Source: Ophioceras dolichostomum
Lineage: Eukaryota; Ascomycota; Sordariomycetes; Magnaporthales; Ophioceraceae
DNA: 10,778 nt
Direction of reading: 5' to 3'
NCBI GenBank assembly: GCA_003049485.1
Contig: PYST01000637.1
Span: 1 to 10,778, forward strand
The translations under genes were made by a program, and so were the position numbers. This document shows positions 1-7,570 of the stretch, in pieces (the first letter of the stretch is position 1; each line of letters begins with the position of its first letter). The notes under the pieces were generated by a model. It made no database searches, was not told the origin of the DNA, and was given only the letters and a program-made list of their open reading frames with translations.

Positions 1-811
1 ATTGTAAAGCTTGAAGAGCGAGAATCAATTTTCTTTCGTTATTTGAGTGTGCCATGTCTTGTTGTGAGGAAATACATGATAGATGAAAGTGTGTCGCGTT
101 GTCGCGATTGGTGTGTCACGAGCTTGTGTGTGTCACGAGCTTATGGATTACGTTATTGGATGACGAGAAGGCAAAACAAGTCATCATCGAGAATTCTTCG
201 TGGAGTCTCTCTGTCCGGTCCGCTTTTCCTTGTACCAGAGAACCACCAAAATTACTGAACCCCCCACGCATACGGGTGTCCTGCCTGTGGTTTAGCAAAG
301 AAAGGACTGCAGACGGGAAAACAGGCAGGCGGGCAGGCAGGCAGGGTATGAGCTCCGTAACCAAGGTCAGGTCGGGTACACATAGACCGGTCGCTCGGTT
401 TCGGAAACAAGCGGGGGATGTGATATGATGGGGAGAAACGAACACTCGGTGTGCGTCCGCGAGACATAAACGAAAACGCGCTGCATGGACGGAACGGACG
501 GATGTAAGCGAGGCAGGCCAAGGGTGGAAGGTAGTGCCGAAGGAACGGAGAGGGGAAAGAAAGAATAGGCAGAGTCAGAGGAAGCAGGAAGAGGGAAGAA
601 GAGGAGGGAGCGGGGAAAGGGAATGATCAACACGCTGCTAGACGATGATGATGATGATGAGAGATTCGAGGTTGTTAGACAGACCCCGCTCAAGAAAAGC
701 ATGGGAGAAAAAGTAAAGAAGAACACGAAACATGAATTGAGCACGTGACAAAGAAATGCACCGACAATCGGGTACCACTGAGGAGGAGGATACCTGGCCG
801 ACATGGCGACC
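1..811. other. Gene-free stretch with simple repeats
   Basis: I see no supportable gene here. The stretch holds a 17-bp tandem duplication (110-143), a GGCA-type simple repeat around 322-345, purine-rich sequence from about 530 to 620, and a short GAT trinucleotide run around 645-660. A 166-codon minus-strand frame crosses it but also runs through the tRNA gene and is rich in serine and phenylalanine runs translated from the purine-rich tract, so I treat it as chance. Confidence 0.6.
110..143. repeat. 17-bp tandem duplication, two copies
   Basis: Two adjacent 17-bp units share TGTGTCACGAGCTT and differ at one position near the end. The sequence just upstream is also rich in TGTCGCG words and may be an older, more decayed unit. 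Confidence 0.75.
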
Positions 812-818
812 AAAAAAA
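812..818 (-). terminator. RNA polymerase III terminator of tRNA-Cys
   Basis: Read on the minus strand, a run of seven T residues begins eight bases after the tRNA 3' end. This is the standard RNA polymerase III stop signal, well placed for the tRNA gene. Confidence 0.85.
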
Positions 819-825
819 TAACATC

Positions 826-897
826 AGGACCGAGCGTGGATCGAACACGCGACCTTACGATCTGCAATCGTAAGCTCTACCACTGAGCTATCGATCC
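826..897 (-). tRNA. tRNA-Cys (anticodon GCA)
   Basis: A 72-nt tRNA that decodes UGC and UGU. The acceptor stem pairs GGATCGA with TCGGTCC (one G-T wobble), and the discriminator base is T, as expected for eukaryotic tRNA-Cys. The anticodon stem TACGA/TCGTA encloses the loop TTGCAGA, placing anticodon GCA at 863-865. Internal promoter A box (TAGCTCAGTGG, 880-890) and B box (GTTCGATCC, 838-846) are intact. There is no intron and CCA is not encoded, as expected for a nuclear eukaryotic tRNA. Nothing suggests decay. Confidence 0.97.
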
Positions 898-1402
898 CAA
901 TTTGTTCTTCAGCGCAATTCCGGTCGGTTTATGAGCCCACCAGCTGAAAGACCGAGGTTTATCCGGCGCCCCTTGTCCCCCTTCGCCAAGCCAGAACCCC
1001 TGAGTGCGACAATGAAGGAGACTCGAATTGGATTCTTTACAGCTTATGTTCACTTGCCCGATCAGATATAACGACTTCGGTAACGACAGACGCAGGCGGT
1101 GAGCGAACCCAAACGAGTTTCCCCTTGAGCAGGTTGCAGGCACCGCACAAAGCACAAAGACTGGAGAAAAGCAAAGGCTGACAAAAGGAGACAATTCAGA
1201 ATGGCACATCTACTCTCGTTTTCTCGAGCACCGATCTCTTTAGTCGTCCCCCTTCTTCCTCCTCGCCCTCAACCCCTCCGAACCTCCGCCGACGACTCCC
1301 GCCCCGGTACTATGATCAATGCCTCTCAGCAGGGCCCAAAGACGACCAGGACGACCGCGTGATGAAACAAGAAGACAAGGAGTCCTAGAATGCGGGCCGG
1401 AC
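898..1402. other. Intergenic stretch between tRNA-Cys and the secreted protein gene
   Basis: No gene is supported. A CT-rich tract at about 1229-1300 on the plus strand could be a GA-rich 3' flank of the neighbouring minus-strand gene. I see no AATAAA polyadenylation signal in the first hundred bases after that gene's stop. A 110-codon minus-strand frame at 877-1209 overlaps the tRNA 5' end and has no recognisable features. Confidence 0.5.
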
Positions 1403-1792
1403 TTAGGCACACGACGCGTCCCGGCCGTCCCCGTTCTCGACGCAAGTGCCCGGGCACTCCGGCCCCTGGACGTCGATCTCGCCGTCGGCCTCGATCTGAT
1501 AGATCACCTTGAGGACGTCCTTGTCTTTGTCCGTGAAGGTGGCGAGCTCGGTGGCCGCGTAGCCTAAGTATGAACAAGCACACAAGGCATGATTAGTATG
1601 GATAGTGGCTCTAGGAAAAGACTGCCAGGAGGAGAGAGAGGGATACGCGAGATAAATGAACCTACATCCATCAGCTACAATACGGGCTCCACAGTGCTTA
1701 GTGCCGCGGAGAGACTCGGCGCAGGGCGTGGCGGCCTGGATGCCGGCGACGAGGGCCATGGTGGCGAGAATGAGGGTGGTGAACTTGGCCAT
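1403..1792 (-). CDS. Small secreted cysteine-rich protein, two exons
   Basis: The gene encodes a 95-residue protein. Exon 1 is 1666-1792, exon 2 is 1403-1563. The start has a strong fungal context (CACAATGGCC). Residues 1-20 form a signal peptide: a basic residue at 3, a hydrophobic core, and likely cleavage after the alanine in GIQA. The mature part is about 75 residues, acidic (about 14 Asp/Glu against 7 Lys/Arg), with six cysteines at 24, 34, 43, 79, 83 and 94 (spacing X9, X8, X35, X3, X10), enough for three disulphides. The 102-nt intron is a multiple of three and open, so the unspliced reading is also in frame (129 residues), but its donor, branch and acceptor sites favour splicing. Size, signal peptide and cysteine content match fungal small secreted proteins, some of which are effectors. 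I do not recognise the family, so the function is unknown. Confidence 0.82.
   Translation of the reverse strand: MAKFTTLILATMALVAGIQAATPCAESLRGTKHCGARIVADGCRFIYLAYPSLSSWQSFPRATIHTNHALCACSYLGYAATELATFTDKDKDVLKVIYQIEADGEIDVQGPECPGTCVENGDGRDASCA
1564..1665 (-). other. Phase-1 spliceosomal intron, 102 nt
   Basis: The donor is GTAGGT, the branch site TACTAAT lies at 1592-1598, and the acceptor is TTAG. The intron falls inside a glycine-cysteine codon pair and creates cysteine 43 of the spliced protein from the two exon ends. Because it holds no in-frame stop, retention would insert 34 residues. Confidence 0.85.
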
Positions 1793-1963
1793 TGTGAATA
1801 CTATGTAGTGGTCTGACTATAGGAGAGAAAGTTCAAGGATTGAGAGCGATGGTGCTTGTTGCTGAGCGAAGGGAGAGAGGCAGGCGGCTGTGAGTGAGGC
1901 TTGATGGTGAGCTCTCTCTCTCCCTCGACAAGTAGTGGGAGGCACTTCATCCCCTTTTTATAT
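1793..1963 (-). promoter_or_regulatory. Promoter and leader of the secreted protein gene
   Basis: On the minus strand, TATAAAAA sits at 1955-1962, about 165 bases upstream of the start codon. It is followed by a GA-rich run at 1907-1925 and then a CT-rich, A-ending leader typical of well-expressed filamentous fungal genes. The transcription start is probably between about 1900 and 1930. I recognise no specific activator site. Confidence 0.55.
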
Positions 1964-3740
1964 CTGAACAAGCTTGGTGTCTTCAGTGTCCCGCCTGCCC
2001 CTGAGCGTAATGAGCTGTGTGCCTTGCATGATGCCTAGGTAGGTAGGTCTGACATCAGTGTGCCCGGCCACCCAACCCCGGACAGATTCCCAGTGAAGCA
2101 AATGTACCAGATGCATGACCGTTGCGATGCACGCGTCGAGAAAACATACCCCTTATGCCTGTTATTATCCGAAGGAGTGTCACGCACATGTCGGCTGATC
2201 CACGGTAGACCTGCACGGTGAAGACCGGGAAAGCGGCGAGGTGAGCTAAGGTGAGGACAACTTGGCTCAGAAGCGGTGGCTGACACCAATATTCCCTCTA
2301 AGCTATCGGATCCTATCCGACTTCTGGGATGTCGGAAACAGGAAATTGCCGAGCTTTTGCCCTTCTGGAATAACTCTCTCTTTGGCAGGGGCATGGAATC
2401 CTTCCTAAAAGAAGAACGGCCTGGACAAAAGCTGTCTGATTGTGCTAGGACACACTTCATCCCTCCCGAGCGCTCAATGAGAAAGGTCAGCGGCCTCAAG
2501 TCAGCAACCGTCACGGATAACTTGACACACCATCGCTATAAATTGCAGTAGTAACCGTGTAGCCCACTGTGAGGTGAGTATTTCATTCTCATCAGCACCC
2601 CGCAAGCCGCGAGCGTGGAAGCCCTAGGATTAGCAAGCCCCTGAGAAGCTATTTTTTTTTCCCTCCATGAACAGCTTCAATGCAATTACCTAAATCCTAC
2701 CAAGTCTACCGGTAACCCGGTACGGCGGATGTGGCGCGGAGAAAGTCCGATGTTTCTGTGCCGCAAAGCGGCGCACCGCCATGTGCCGTACGGAGACTCC
2801 GCGAGTAGTACGTACGTTGGGGGCAAAAAAAGCCACCTCCATCGCTCCACTTCAGATGACCACAAGTGGTACAGCCGGAAGGACCTGTTTTTTCTAGAAG
2901 ACAATGGAAGACTGTCCAGACCGACCTCACATCGGACAACGTCCCCTTTTTAGGTGCATTAGCCAAGATGGAGGTACCGTCCTGGCCCGTAACAGGAGTG
3001 GCTGGAAAGGAGCTCAAGCTGTCTGGTGTGCGGACACACGTACTATCGCGTCGAGCGATACCCAACACTGCCCTCAAGAATAAGGAACGAAGTAATACGT
3101 GATAAACACCTCTTTCGGAAACAATCTCGTGTATTGGTCAATCAAGCTAAGCTAGTAAAGAAGAAGCCATCTCAAAGCTATCTAGGGAGTGACAAGTGCA
3201 AGGCCGTTCGTAGTTGGCTTGTTAAGTACCAGTCCGCCGGCGGATAACTACCAGGTGAGGTGTATTCGGACGGGGAGGAGGGAGCAGATTGGGGGGCAAC
3301 ACAAAGTGCGCCAAGTTTCTCTTTTCTTCTTAACGGTCCGATACCCCGGAAACGGTTTGTCCGGCGACAGGGTTGGACGGCCGGAATCGCCCGAGACTTC
3401 TGGCAGCTCCCCCCACGCTCAACGTCTCTTGAAAACCCGGCGAGAGAGACGCCCGTGTACGGATTGACTCCGTCCTCGTGCGCTTCTTGGCTGACCATTG
3501 CCGAGGTTGCAACACGGTCCTCAGGCCCCCTCCCGACTCGTATGGTAGCCGAGCCGGCAGACAAGAAGCCTATACGTCGGCACGGGCAGGTCGTAGACTA
3601 TGTGGCTGGCTGAATTCTTCCACATGCTTTCTCCTGCGCATGGCTAGGTGCCGCTGGAGGGAAGAATTTAGGCGGTCAAGGGGGGCGCCGTGGTATGGAG
3701 GCCATGTGGGGGTGCTCTTGTCGTGCCCCTGGTCCGGCGC
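1964..3740. other. Long stretch without a recognisable gene
   Basis: Open frames of 90-160 codons occur on both strands (for example minus 2035-2514 and plus 2276-2551), but none shows a recognisable domain, a good start context or intron signals. Features seen are a short GGTA run at 2038-2048, an isolated TATAAATT at 2537-2544, and a run of nine T residues at 2651-2659. The start of the 16-bp dispersed word shared with 7.77 kb lies at 3622. I found no LTR ends or terminal inverted repeats. Confidence 0.45.
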
Positions 3741-3756
3741 GGCGGCTCTGGCAGAT

Positions 3757-3808
3757 GCTCAACCCCAAGCCGGCGCCGCCGAGCTCAACCCCAAGTCGGT
3801 GCCGCCGA
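3757..3808. repeat. 26-bp tandem duplication inside a kinase-like motif
   Basis: Two adjacent 26-bp units (3757-3782 and 3783-3808) match at 24 of 26 bases, beginning GCTCAACCCCAAG. On the minus strand each copy encodes a version of the histidine-kinase glycine box (GGTDLGLS, then GGAGLGLSICQS), but in different frames because 26 is not a multiple of three. The duplication itself therefore breaks the reading frame. Confidence 0.85.
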
Positions 3809-3853
3809 ACCGCTTGTTCAGGCCTACATCACCTTGGATGGAAGGCTCCGCTG
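3757..3853 (-). pseudogene. Histidine kinase ATPase-domain remnant (G2 box)
   Basis: The minus strand reads EPSIQGDVGLNKRFGGT followed by DLGLS. This closely resembles the F-box to G2-box stretch of fungal hybrid histidine kinases, where FEPFxQGD is followed by a GGTGLGLSIC motif that holds ATP. The 26-bp duplication repeats the glycine motif and shifts the frame, so continuation into SICQS is possible only in another frame. Upstream on the same strand, codons 3854-3905 (KEGYVSQDGMADWW) are open but do not show the expected D-x-G-x-G box. Downstream the kinase similarity ends. I read it as a broken fragment, most like the group VI (Sln1-type) kinases, though the group is uncertain. Confidence 0.6.
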
Positions 3854-3985
3854 ATTCCCACCAGTCAGCCATGCCGTCCTGAGACACGTATCCCTCTTTG
3901 ATGGCTGCTGTGGAGACACGAACCCCTTGACTTTCTGGGCCGTCATGGGGTGGTGGTGGTCGAAGCTCGTTAGGGCGCACTTACA

Positions 3986-4225
3986 ACTAGAACAAGGCAG
4001 CGCTTGAGCGTAGGACGGCTGGGCCATAAGTACCTCGCGATCCCGGCCAAGCCGTCTCCGCCCAGGGGGCTGCCACCAGCGCTGGGTTCGAGTCTGGGCT
4101 TCGGCTCTGATGGCCGAGATCTCTTCGTCGGGCTTCTCGTTTTCGAGGCCGGTGGGCGTTTCGCCAGGCGTACTCACGGCGAAAGCGAGCCACACTGTCC
4201 TGCTTGAGCAAATTATGTTGCAGAG
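3986..4225 (-). pseudogene. Unrecognised coding-like remnant between kinase-like pieces
   Basis: One minus-strand frame stays open here and includes STPGETPTGLENEKPDEE and ISAIRAEAQTRTQRWW, with charged, helix-prone composition. A GTAAGT donor-like site lies at 3977-3982 and a GTGAGTACG donor-like site near 4165. I do not recognise the family. It lies between the two kinase-like pieces on the same strand, so it may come from the same parent gene. Confidence 0.3.
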
Positions 4226-4335
4226 CTTTGCGGTTAGTACGGGACTCGGTCGGGATAATCTCGTTACTTGAGGAGCAGGATCTGTGGCCACGAATTCTCA
4301 AGCTATATAGGGGGAGGGGGGGACAGAAGTCTCAC
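4226..4335 (-). other. Probable fossil intron, 110 nt
   Basis: On the minus strand a GTGAGA donor at 4335 is followed by TACTAAC at 4233-4239 and an AAAG acceptor ending at 4226. The branch-to-acceptor gap is short and the flanking frames do not join cleanly, so this is a likely but unproven intron relic. Confidence 0.4.
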
Positions 4336-4402
4336 CTCGGCTTGTTCGCGGCGAGCGGCCGGCTACTGAGCCTGCTTGCTCTTGTCGCGAGACAGCGGGT
4401 GG

Positions 4403-4604
4403 AAGCGCGGGCAGGTGCATGACGAACCGAGAGCCTTGTCCGAGCGTAGACTTTACGCAGCTGGCTTTCCATGATGCGGACAATGTGCGAGGCGACGCCC
4501 GGGGAAGCTCTGCCAGTGAAGACTACGTCTTCGTCGAGCTGCAGTATTAGTACTAGGTCTTGATTCCCACTTACTGGGGAGGCTTTGAGTGCATTCATGT
4601 GGGC
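4403..4604 (-). pseudogene. Second histidine-kinase-like ATPase C-terminal remnant
   Basis: In one minus-strand frame GVASHIVRIMESQLR (ending near 4455) is followed, after a one- or two-base frameshift, by VKSTLGQGSRFVMHLPAL in the next frame. This fits the end of a histidine kinase ATPase domain, where a GLG.. helix is followed by S-x-x-G-x-GS-x-F-x-x-x-LP. The 5' part (MNALKASP) is separated by a 36-nt intron with full signals. The glycine box itself reads GRASPGV, so its glycines are degraded. This piece lies upstream of the piece holding the good glycine box, the reverse of the order within one domain. They are therefore either two kinase modules or a rearranged one. Confidence 0.5.
4539..4574 (-). 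other. Short fossil intron, 36 nt, phase 0
   Basis: Donor GTAAGT, branch TACTAAT and acceptor TGCAG occur in order within 36 nt, between frames that join in phase 0. The length is near the lower limit for fungal introns. Its presence argues that the kinase-like fragment is a genomic copy, not a reverse-transcribed one. Confidence 0.55.
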
Positions 4605-4719
4605 GTTAGGCACAGGGAGGGGTTGGGTTTATGGTTAGCAGGAGACAAGATTTTCAAAGCTTACAAAGAGCACACACAGCGGCCGCTGCGGCTGACGAGA
4701 ATAATTATATGTTCATTAA

Positions 4720-4783
4720 TTGTAGCTATATTCAGAGCCCAAGAGGCCAAAGCAACCTATATGACATGTGGGAACTTAGCTAC
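4720..4783. repeat. AT-rich segment bounded by 8-bp inverted repeat
   Basis: TGTAGCTA at 4720 and TAGCTACA at 4776-4783 are perfect inverted copies bounding 64 bp of AT-richer sequence next to the SMC6 fragment. The ends are TG and CA, but I see no target-site duplication and eight bases could be chance. It might be a very short element remnant or a structured intron. Confidence 0.35.
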
Positions 4784-4808
4784 AAGAGGAGAGGCAGGCA
4801 GGTTTATG

Positions 4809-5043
4809 AAACTGGCGTGCGTTATCTGGCAAGAGAACGCTGAGGGGGTTGTCGACCTGCAAGCAGAAGTACTCCACGACCTCGGAGACCTCGGTCTTTT
4901 GGTTCGAGATCAGGGCGCCGGCGGCAGACTTCAACTTGAACCCGCTCGTGCCAGAGCGCGAGAATTGCCGCTCGACGATGACATGTCACCGAAGATGTGC
5001 TGATACGCGTCTTCGCCCTTATTTTTGATCTTCACGATCAGAA
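4809..5043 (-). pseudogene. SMC6 fragment (N-terminal ATPase head region)
   Basis: SMC6 is the ATPase partner of SMC5 in the SMC5/6 DNA-repair complex. About 76 codons on the minus strand match the SMC6 stretch just after Walker A: IVKIKNKGEDAYQHIFGD, then VIVERQFSRSG, SGFKLKSAAG, EVVEYFCLQVDNPL and DNARQF. One base is missing after GD (near 4990), shifting the frame; no other stop occurs up to DNARQF. Upstream, a CAG acceptor-like site at 5044-5046 suggests a retained intron boundary, but the expected Walker A exon is absent and unrelated coding-like sequence follows. Downstream the match ends after DNARQF and stops appear. A real SMC6 is above 1,000 residues, so this is a captured or duplicated piece. 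Confidence 0.8.
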
Positions 5044-5089
5044 CTGGTACGGACAGGGGGATTCTAACTGTCTAATTAAAACATAGCAT

Positions 5090-5565
5090 TGCGATGGCCG
5101 GAAAGCGGTGTTGACGCAAGTCGGCCGCGGGGCTGAACTCCCAGCCGGAGTTGGACTTGCGGCTGGCGTCCCACAACTTCTCGGCGGGTACCCCGGCCGA
5201 GTGATGACCGCCTCCGCGCCGAAGTCGAAGCCGTAGAAGGCCTCCAAGCCCGGTCCGCGCCGGTTCCGGTGATAAGGGGCCGCGGGCGGCGGTCCTCCTC
5301 CCAGGCCCGGGAGGTCGTCGGGGCGGCATCGCTCGTCGGCATCGCTCGTCGACTTCGAGATATGGTTAGGGGGCCAGTCGGTCGGACCGCCATCGCCAGA
5401 CCCCTCGCCCGTCGAGCGCACCTTGCGGAAAACATTGGTAAACACTCCGCCTGCACCGTCACCGCCGTTAGAGATAGCCTAGTGTCTATAATATAAGCTG
5501 CAATCTCCTCCACGTACTGAGGCAAGGGCGGAGCCGGCGCCGTGGAGTTATCAAGCAGCATCGGC
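5090..5565 (-). pseudogene. Unrecognised coding remnant, frameshifted
   Basis: Protein-like minus-strand stretches occur in alternating frames: LLDNSTAPAPPLPQYVEEI near 5495-5560, NVFRKVRSTGEGSGDGG near 5385-5440, FYGFDFGAEAVITRPG near 5190-5240, then EKLWDASRKSNSGWEFSPAA near 5115-5185 after a frame switch. Third positions are GC-rich. A 13-bp perfect tandem repeat at 5325-5350 lies inside. I do not recognise a family and it does not resemble the part of SMC6 that should precede the neighbouring fragment. Confidence 0.4.
5325..5350. repeat. 13-bp perfect tandem duplication
   Basis: GGCATCGCTCGTC occurs twice, back to back. Thirteen is not a multiple of three, so it shifts any frame reading through the coding-like remnant around it. 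Confidence 0.8.
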
Positions 5566-5703
5566 GGCTTGGAGTAGGGCGACGTCAGGCTGTTACCCCG
5601 ACGCCGACCCCGCCGTTTTGCTTAGCGTGGTGCAGGCCCCGATATTTTGGTAGGGATTTGGTTCCCGGCAACTGGTGGAAGCATCGATTTGGTATGAGAG
5701 GAG

Positions 5704-5749
5704 GGAAGGCCGGTGCTGCGACTGAAGGAAGGCCGGTGCTGCGACTAAA
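5704..5749. repeat. 23-bp tandem duplication
   Basis: Two adjacent 23-bp units beginning GGAAGGCCGGTGCTGCGACT differ at one base (22 of 23 match). On the minus strand the coding-like frame changes across it. Confidence 0.85.
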
Positions 5750-5902
5750 GAGTGCCCGATGTTCGTTGTCAGCCATGGCCATATCTCGAAGGTCGTCGGC
5801 TGTGGCGATAGGGAATCTCACTCAACGGGAAAGGACTTCGGCATCCTTGAACGTGTTCTTGTTGCCGCTCAGCTTCCAGTGGATTGGGTTGGGGCGGTAA
5901 CC
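5750..5902 (-). pseudogene. Unrecognised coding-like remnant
   Basis: Minus-strand GYRPNPIHWKLSGNKN is followed in the same frame by TFKDAEVLSR and a stop. The next frame continues with PIATADDLRDMAMADNEH. The two readings together look like one decayed coding segment with a frameshift near 5820. No family recognised. It is on the same strand as the other remnants between 3.7 and 5.6 kb. Confidence 0.35.
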
Positions 5903-7570
5903 TCGTTGCTTGATTGTACTGCAGAGACGTGTTGGCGACGAGGGGAGGACGTGCGATGAGGCAATGAGGCGAAACGAGAGGAGATAATGAGGGAGTACGT
6001 TGCTAAGGTCGAGCGCCGTAGTGTTGTTCGCTGCCAGGGGCCGGTTGCGAGGGCCAGCGCCGCAGGAGCACTGTTTCGATTCGACGAAGTCAATGAGCAT
6101 GTTGGGACAGAGCCACAGAGCGTCAGAGCCCGAAACAAATCGCACAAGAGCCGGAAGGACAGACGGGGGGAATGGAAAGACAGAAGAAGCTGGACAGATA
6201 GACGGAAAAAGAGCCGAATAGACAAAGAGACAACAACCAGGCACGGAGACCGAGAGTCGACCGCCTACCTTCCATCGTCAAGGGGTGACTGCAGCTCGTC
6301 GAAAGCACTGGGGAGGAAAGACGTGAGCTATAGCGGAAGGCACCTGTAGCACAGCGGTCGTTTTAGGCAGCAGCCTCGTAGGCCTCGAAGGTGCCACTCA
6401 ACGCTCCCATACAACCGCAGCGGTAGCTGGTCGTTTTTGATTTCCCACCTTCCGTTTTGAGAAGAGGGAAGTGTTCAGGAGGGCAGTGCTGAGGCACTTC
6501 GCTCTTACTGGAAGCCGCTGAAGAGGAAATCGAGCGATAAGGAACGTGTTCATCGACGCTGGGTGGGGCCTCTCGCTCCAGTGGCCACAACTTGGGATCA
6601 GACACGATCACGTCTGCAACCGGCCAGACGCAAACACAAACACACAACTCGCACACGCTTCCGACAACCTCCTTTCGCCGGCTTCTTCAGCTCCCTTCCC
6701 CGAATACTGCAGCATCATGACAAAGATCTAGTAGACCTCAAGGCCAGCAATTGCTAACCGCCTACTAACCATAGCAGAGCACAGGGCACGACAAGAGCAC
6801 CCCCAGGTGCGTGCCGTGGAAGTGTCGCAGCCGCATCAGCGCCCGCATAAGGTGCAATTACCTGCAGCACGCCAACCGCCAACGAAGAGGCGTTCCTCGG
6901 AGGGGGCGAAAGGCAACTGAAGCACCGGTGCGTGCACCACCAACCAACCTACCAAGGTAGAGGAGTGAGACGACGACGGCTCTCCCGCTTCCCTTCCCAC
7001 CCCAGATTGGTTCCCGTCCGCCTGCCGATTTGTGTTCTCTCGGTTGTCTAACTAACTCGTGTCAAACGGGGCTGAGTAGTAGGTACTACTACTGTTTCCA
7101 TCCCACTCACCAGAACGACCGTCCATAGTCTTTGGTCACCAAATCTCGTCGCCAGCCGTTCTACAGAAGATAGGAAGAGTCAGCCACTGACATGCCTCAG
7201 AACCCCAGCCTTCTCTACTGAAACCAGCGCCGACGGGGAACCTAAGAGGCAGCGCACACTCCACGTACGACAGCCACTTTACCCAGGCCCAAGAAGACAT
7301 CCTCTCTGCCCTATCACCATGCTCGCTGGACGATCTATCCTAGTAACCTCCCTGTGTCTGGCACCGCCCGGTCATTGAGCCACGTGGCTAACATTCAACC
7401 GACAAGGAGGCTCGCGCCGACAGCCTGGTACGTTCTGCGCCCGGCCCTGCAGCGAAGAAGGTGAGCACTTGAAGTCAGTTACTCTGGCAGTCCTCCTCGC
7501 TCCTCTACCTCCCATCCCATTGGTTCGACGTGTGACTGACCTGAGTGACGCTCTAAGCATTTCTCTCGAT
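5903..7570. other. Gene-free stretch
   Basis: No gene is supported. It holds a purine-rich GACAGA-type run at about 6155-6230, the tRNA-like hairpin at 6339-6395, and a 7-bp-stem hairpin (AGTAGTA, GGTAC, TACTACT) at about 7075-7093. Open frames such as minus 5822-6244 and minus 6363-6656 lack recognisable domains and clear start contexts. Confidence 0.5.
6339..6395 (+). other. Hairpin with tRNA-like A box
   Basis: GGCACCT and AGGTGCC form a perfect 7-bp outer stem over 57 nt. Just inside, TAGCACAGCGG (6347-6357) matches the tRNA-Cys A box at 9 of 11 positions. A convincing B box and T arm are missing, and TTTT at 6361-6364 would end Pol III transcription early. It is not a functional tRNA and could be a decayed one or chance. 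Confidence 0.3.

Noticed and set aside
367..867. 166-codon minus-strand open frame
   Set aside because: It runs through the tRNA-Cys gene, is full of serine and phenylalanine runs produced by simple repeats, and has no recognisable domain.
2035..2551. Open frames of 159 codons (minus) and 91 codons (plus) overlapping each other
   Set aside because: No domain, no start context and no splice signals. Neither could be preferred over the other, and lengths are within chance for this GC content.
3178..3613. Overlapping frames of 117-128 codons on both strands
   Set aside because: GC-rich sequence gives long frames by chance; arginine-, proline- and serine-rich translations show no motif.
4086..4100. 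GGTTCGAGTCT, a possible tRNA B box
   Set aside because: No A box at a suitable distance and no acceptor stem around it.
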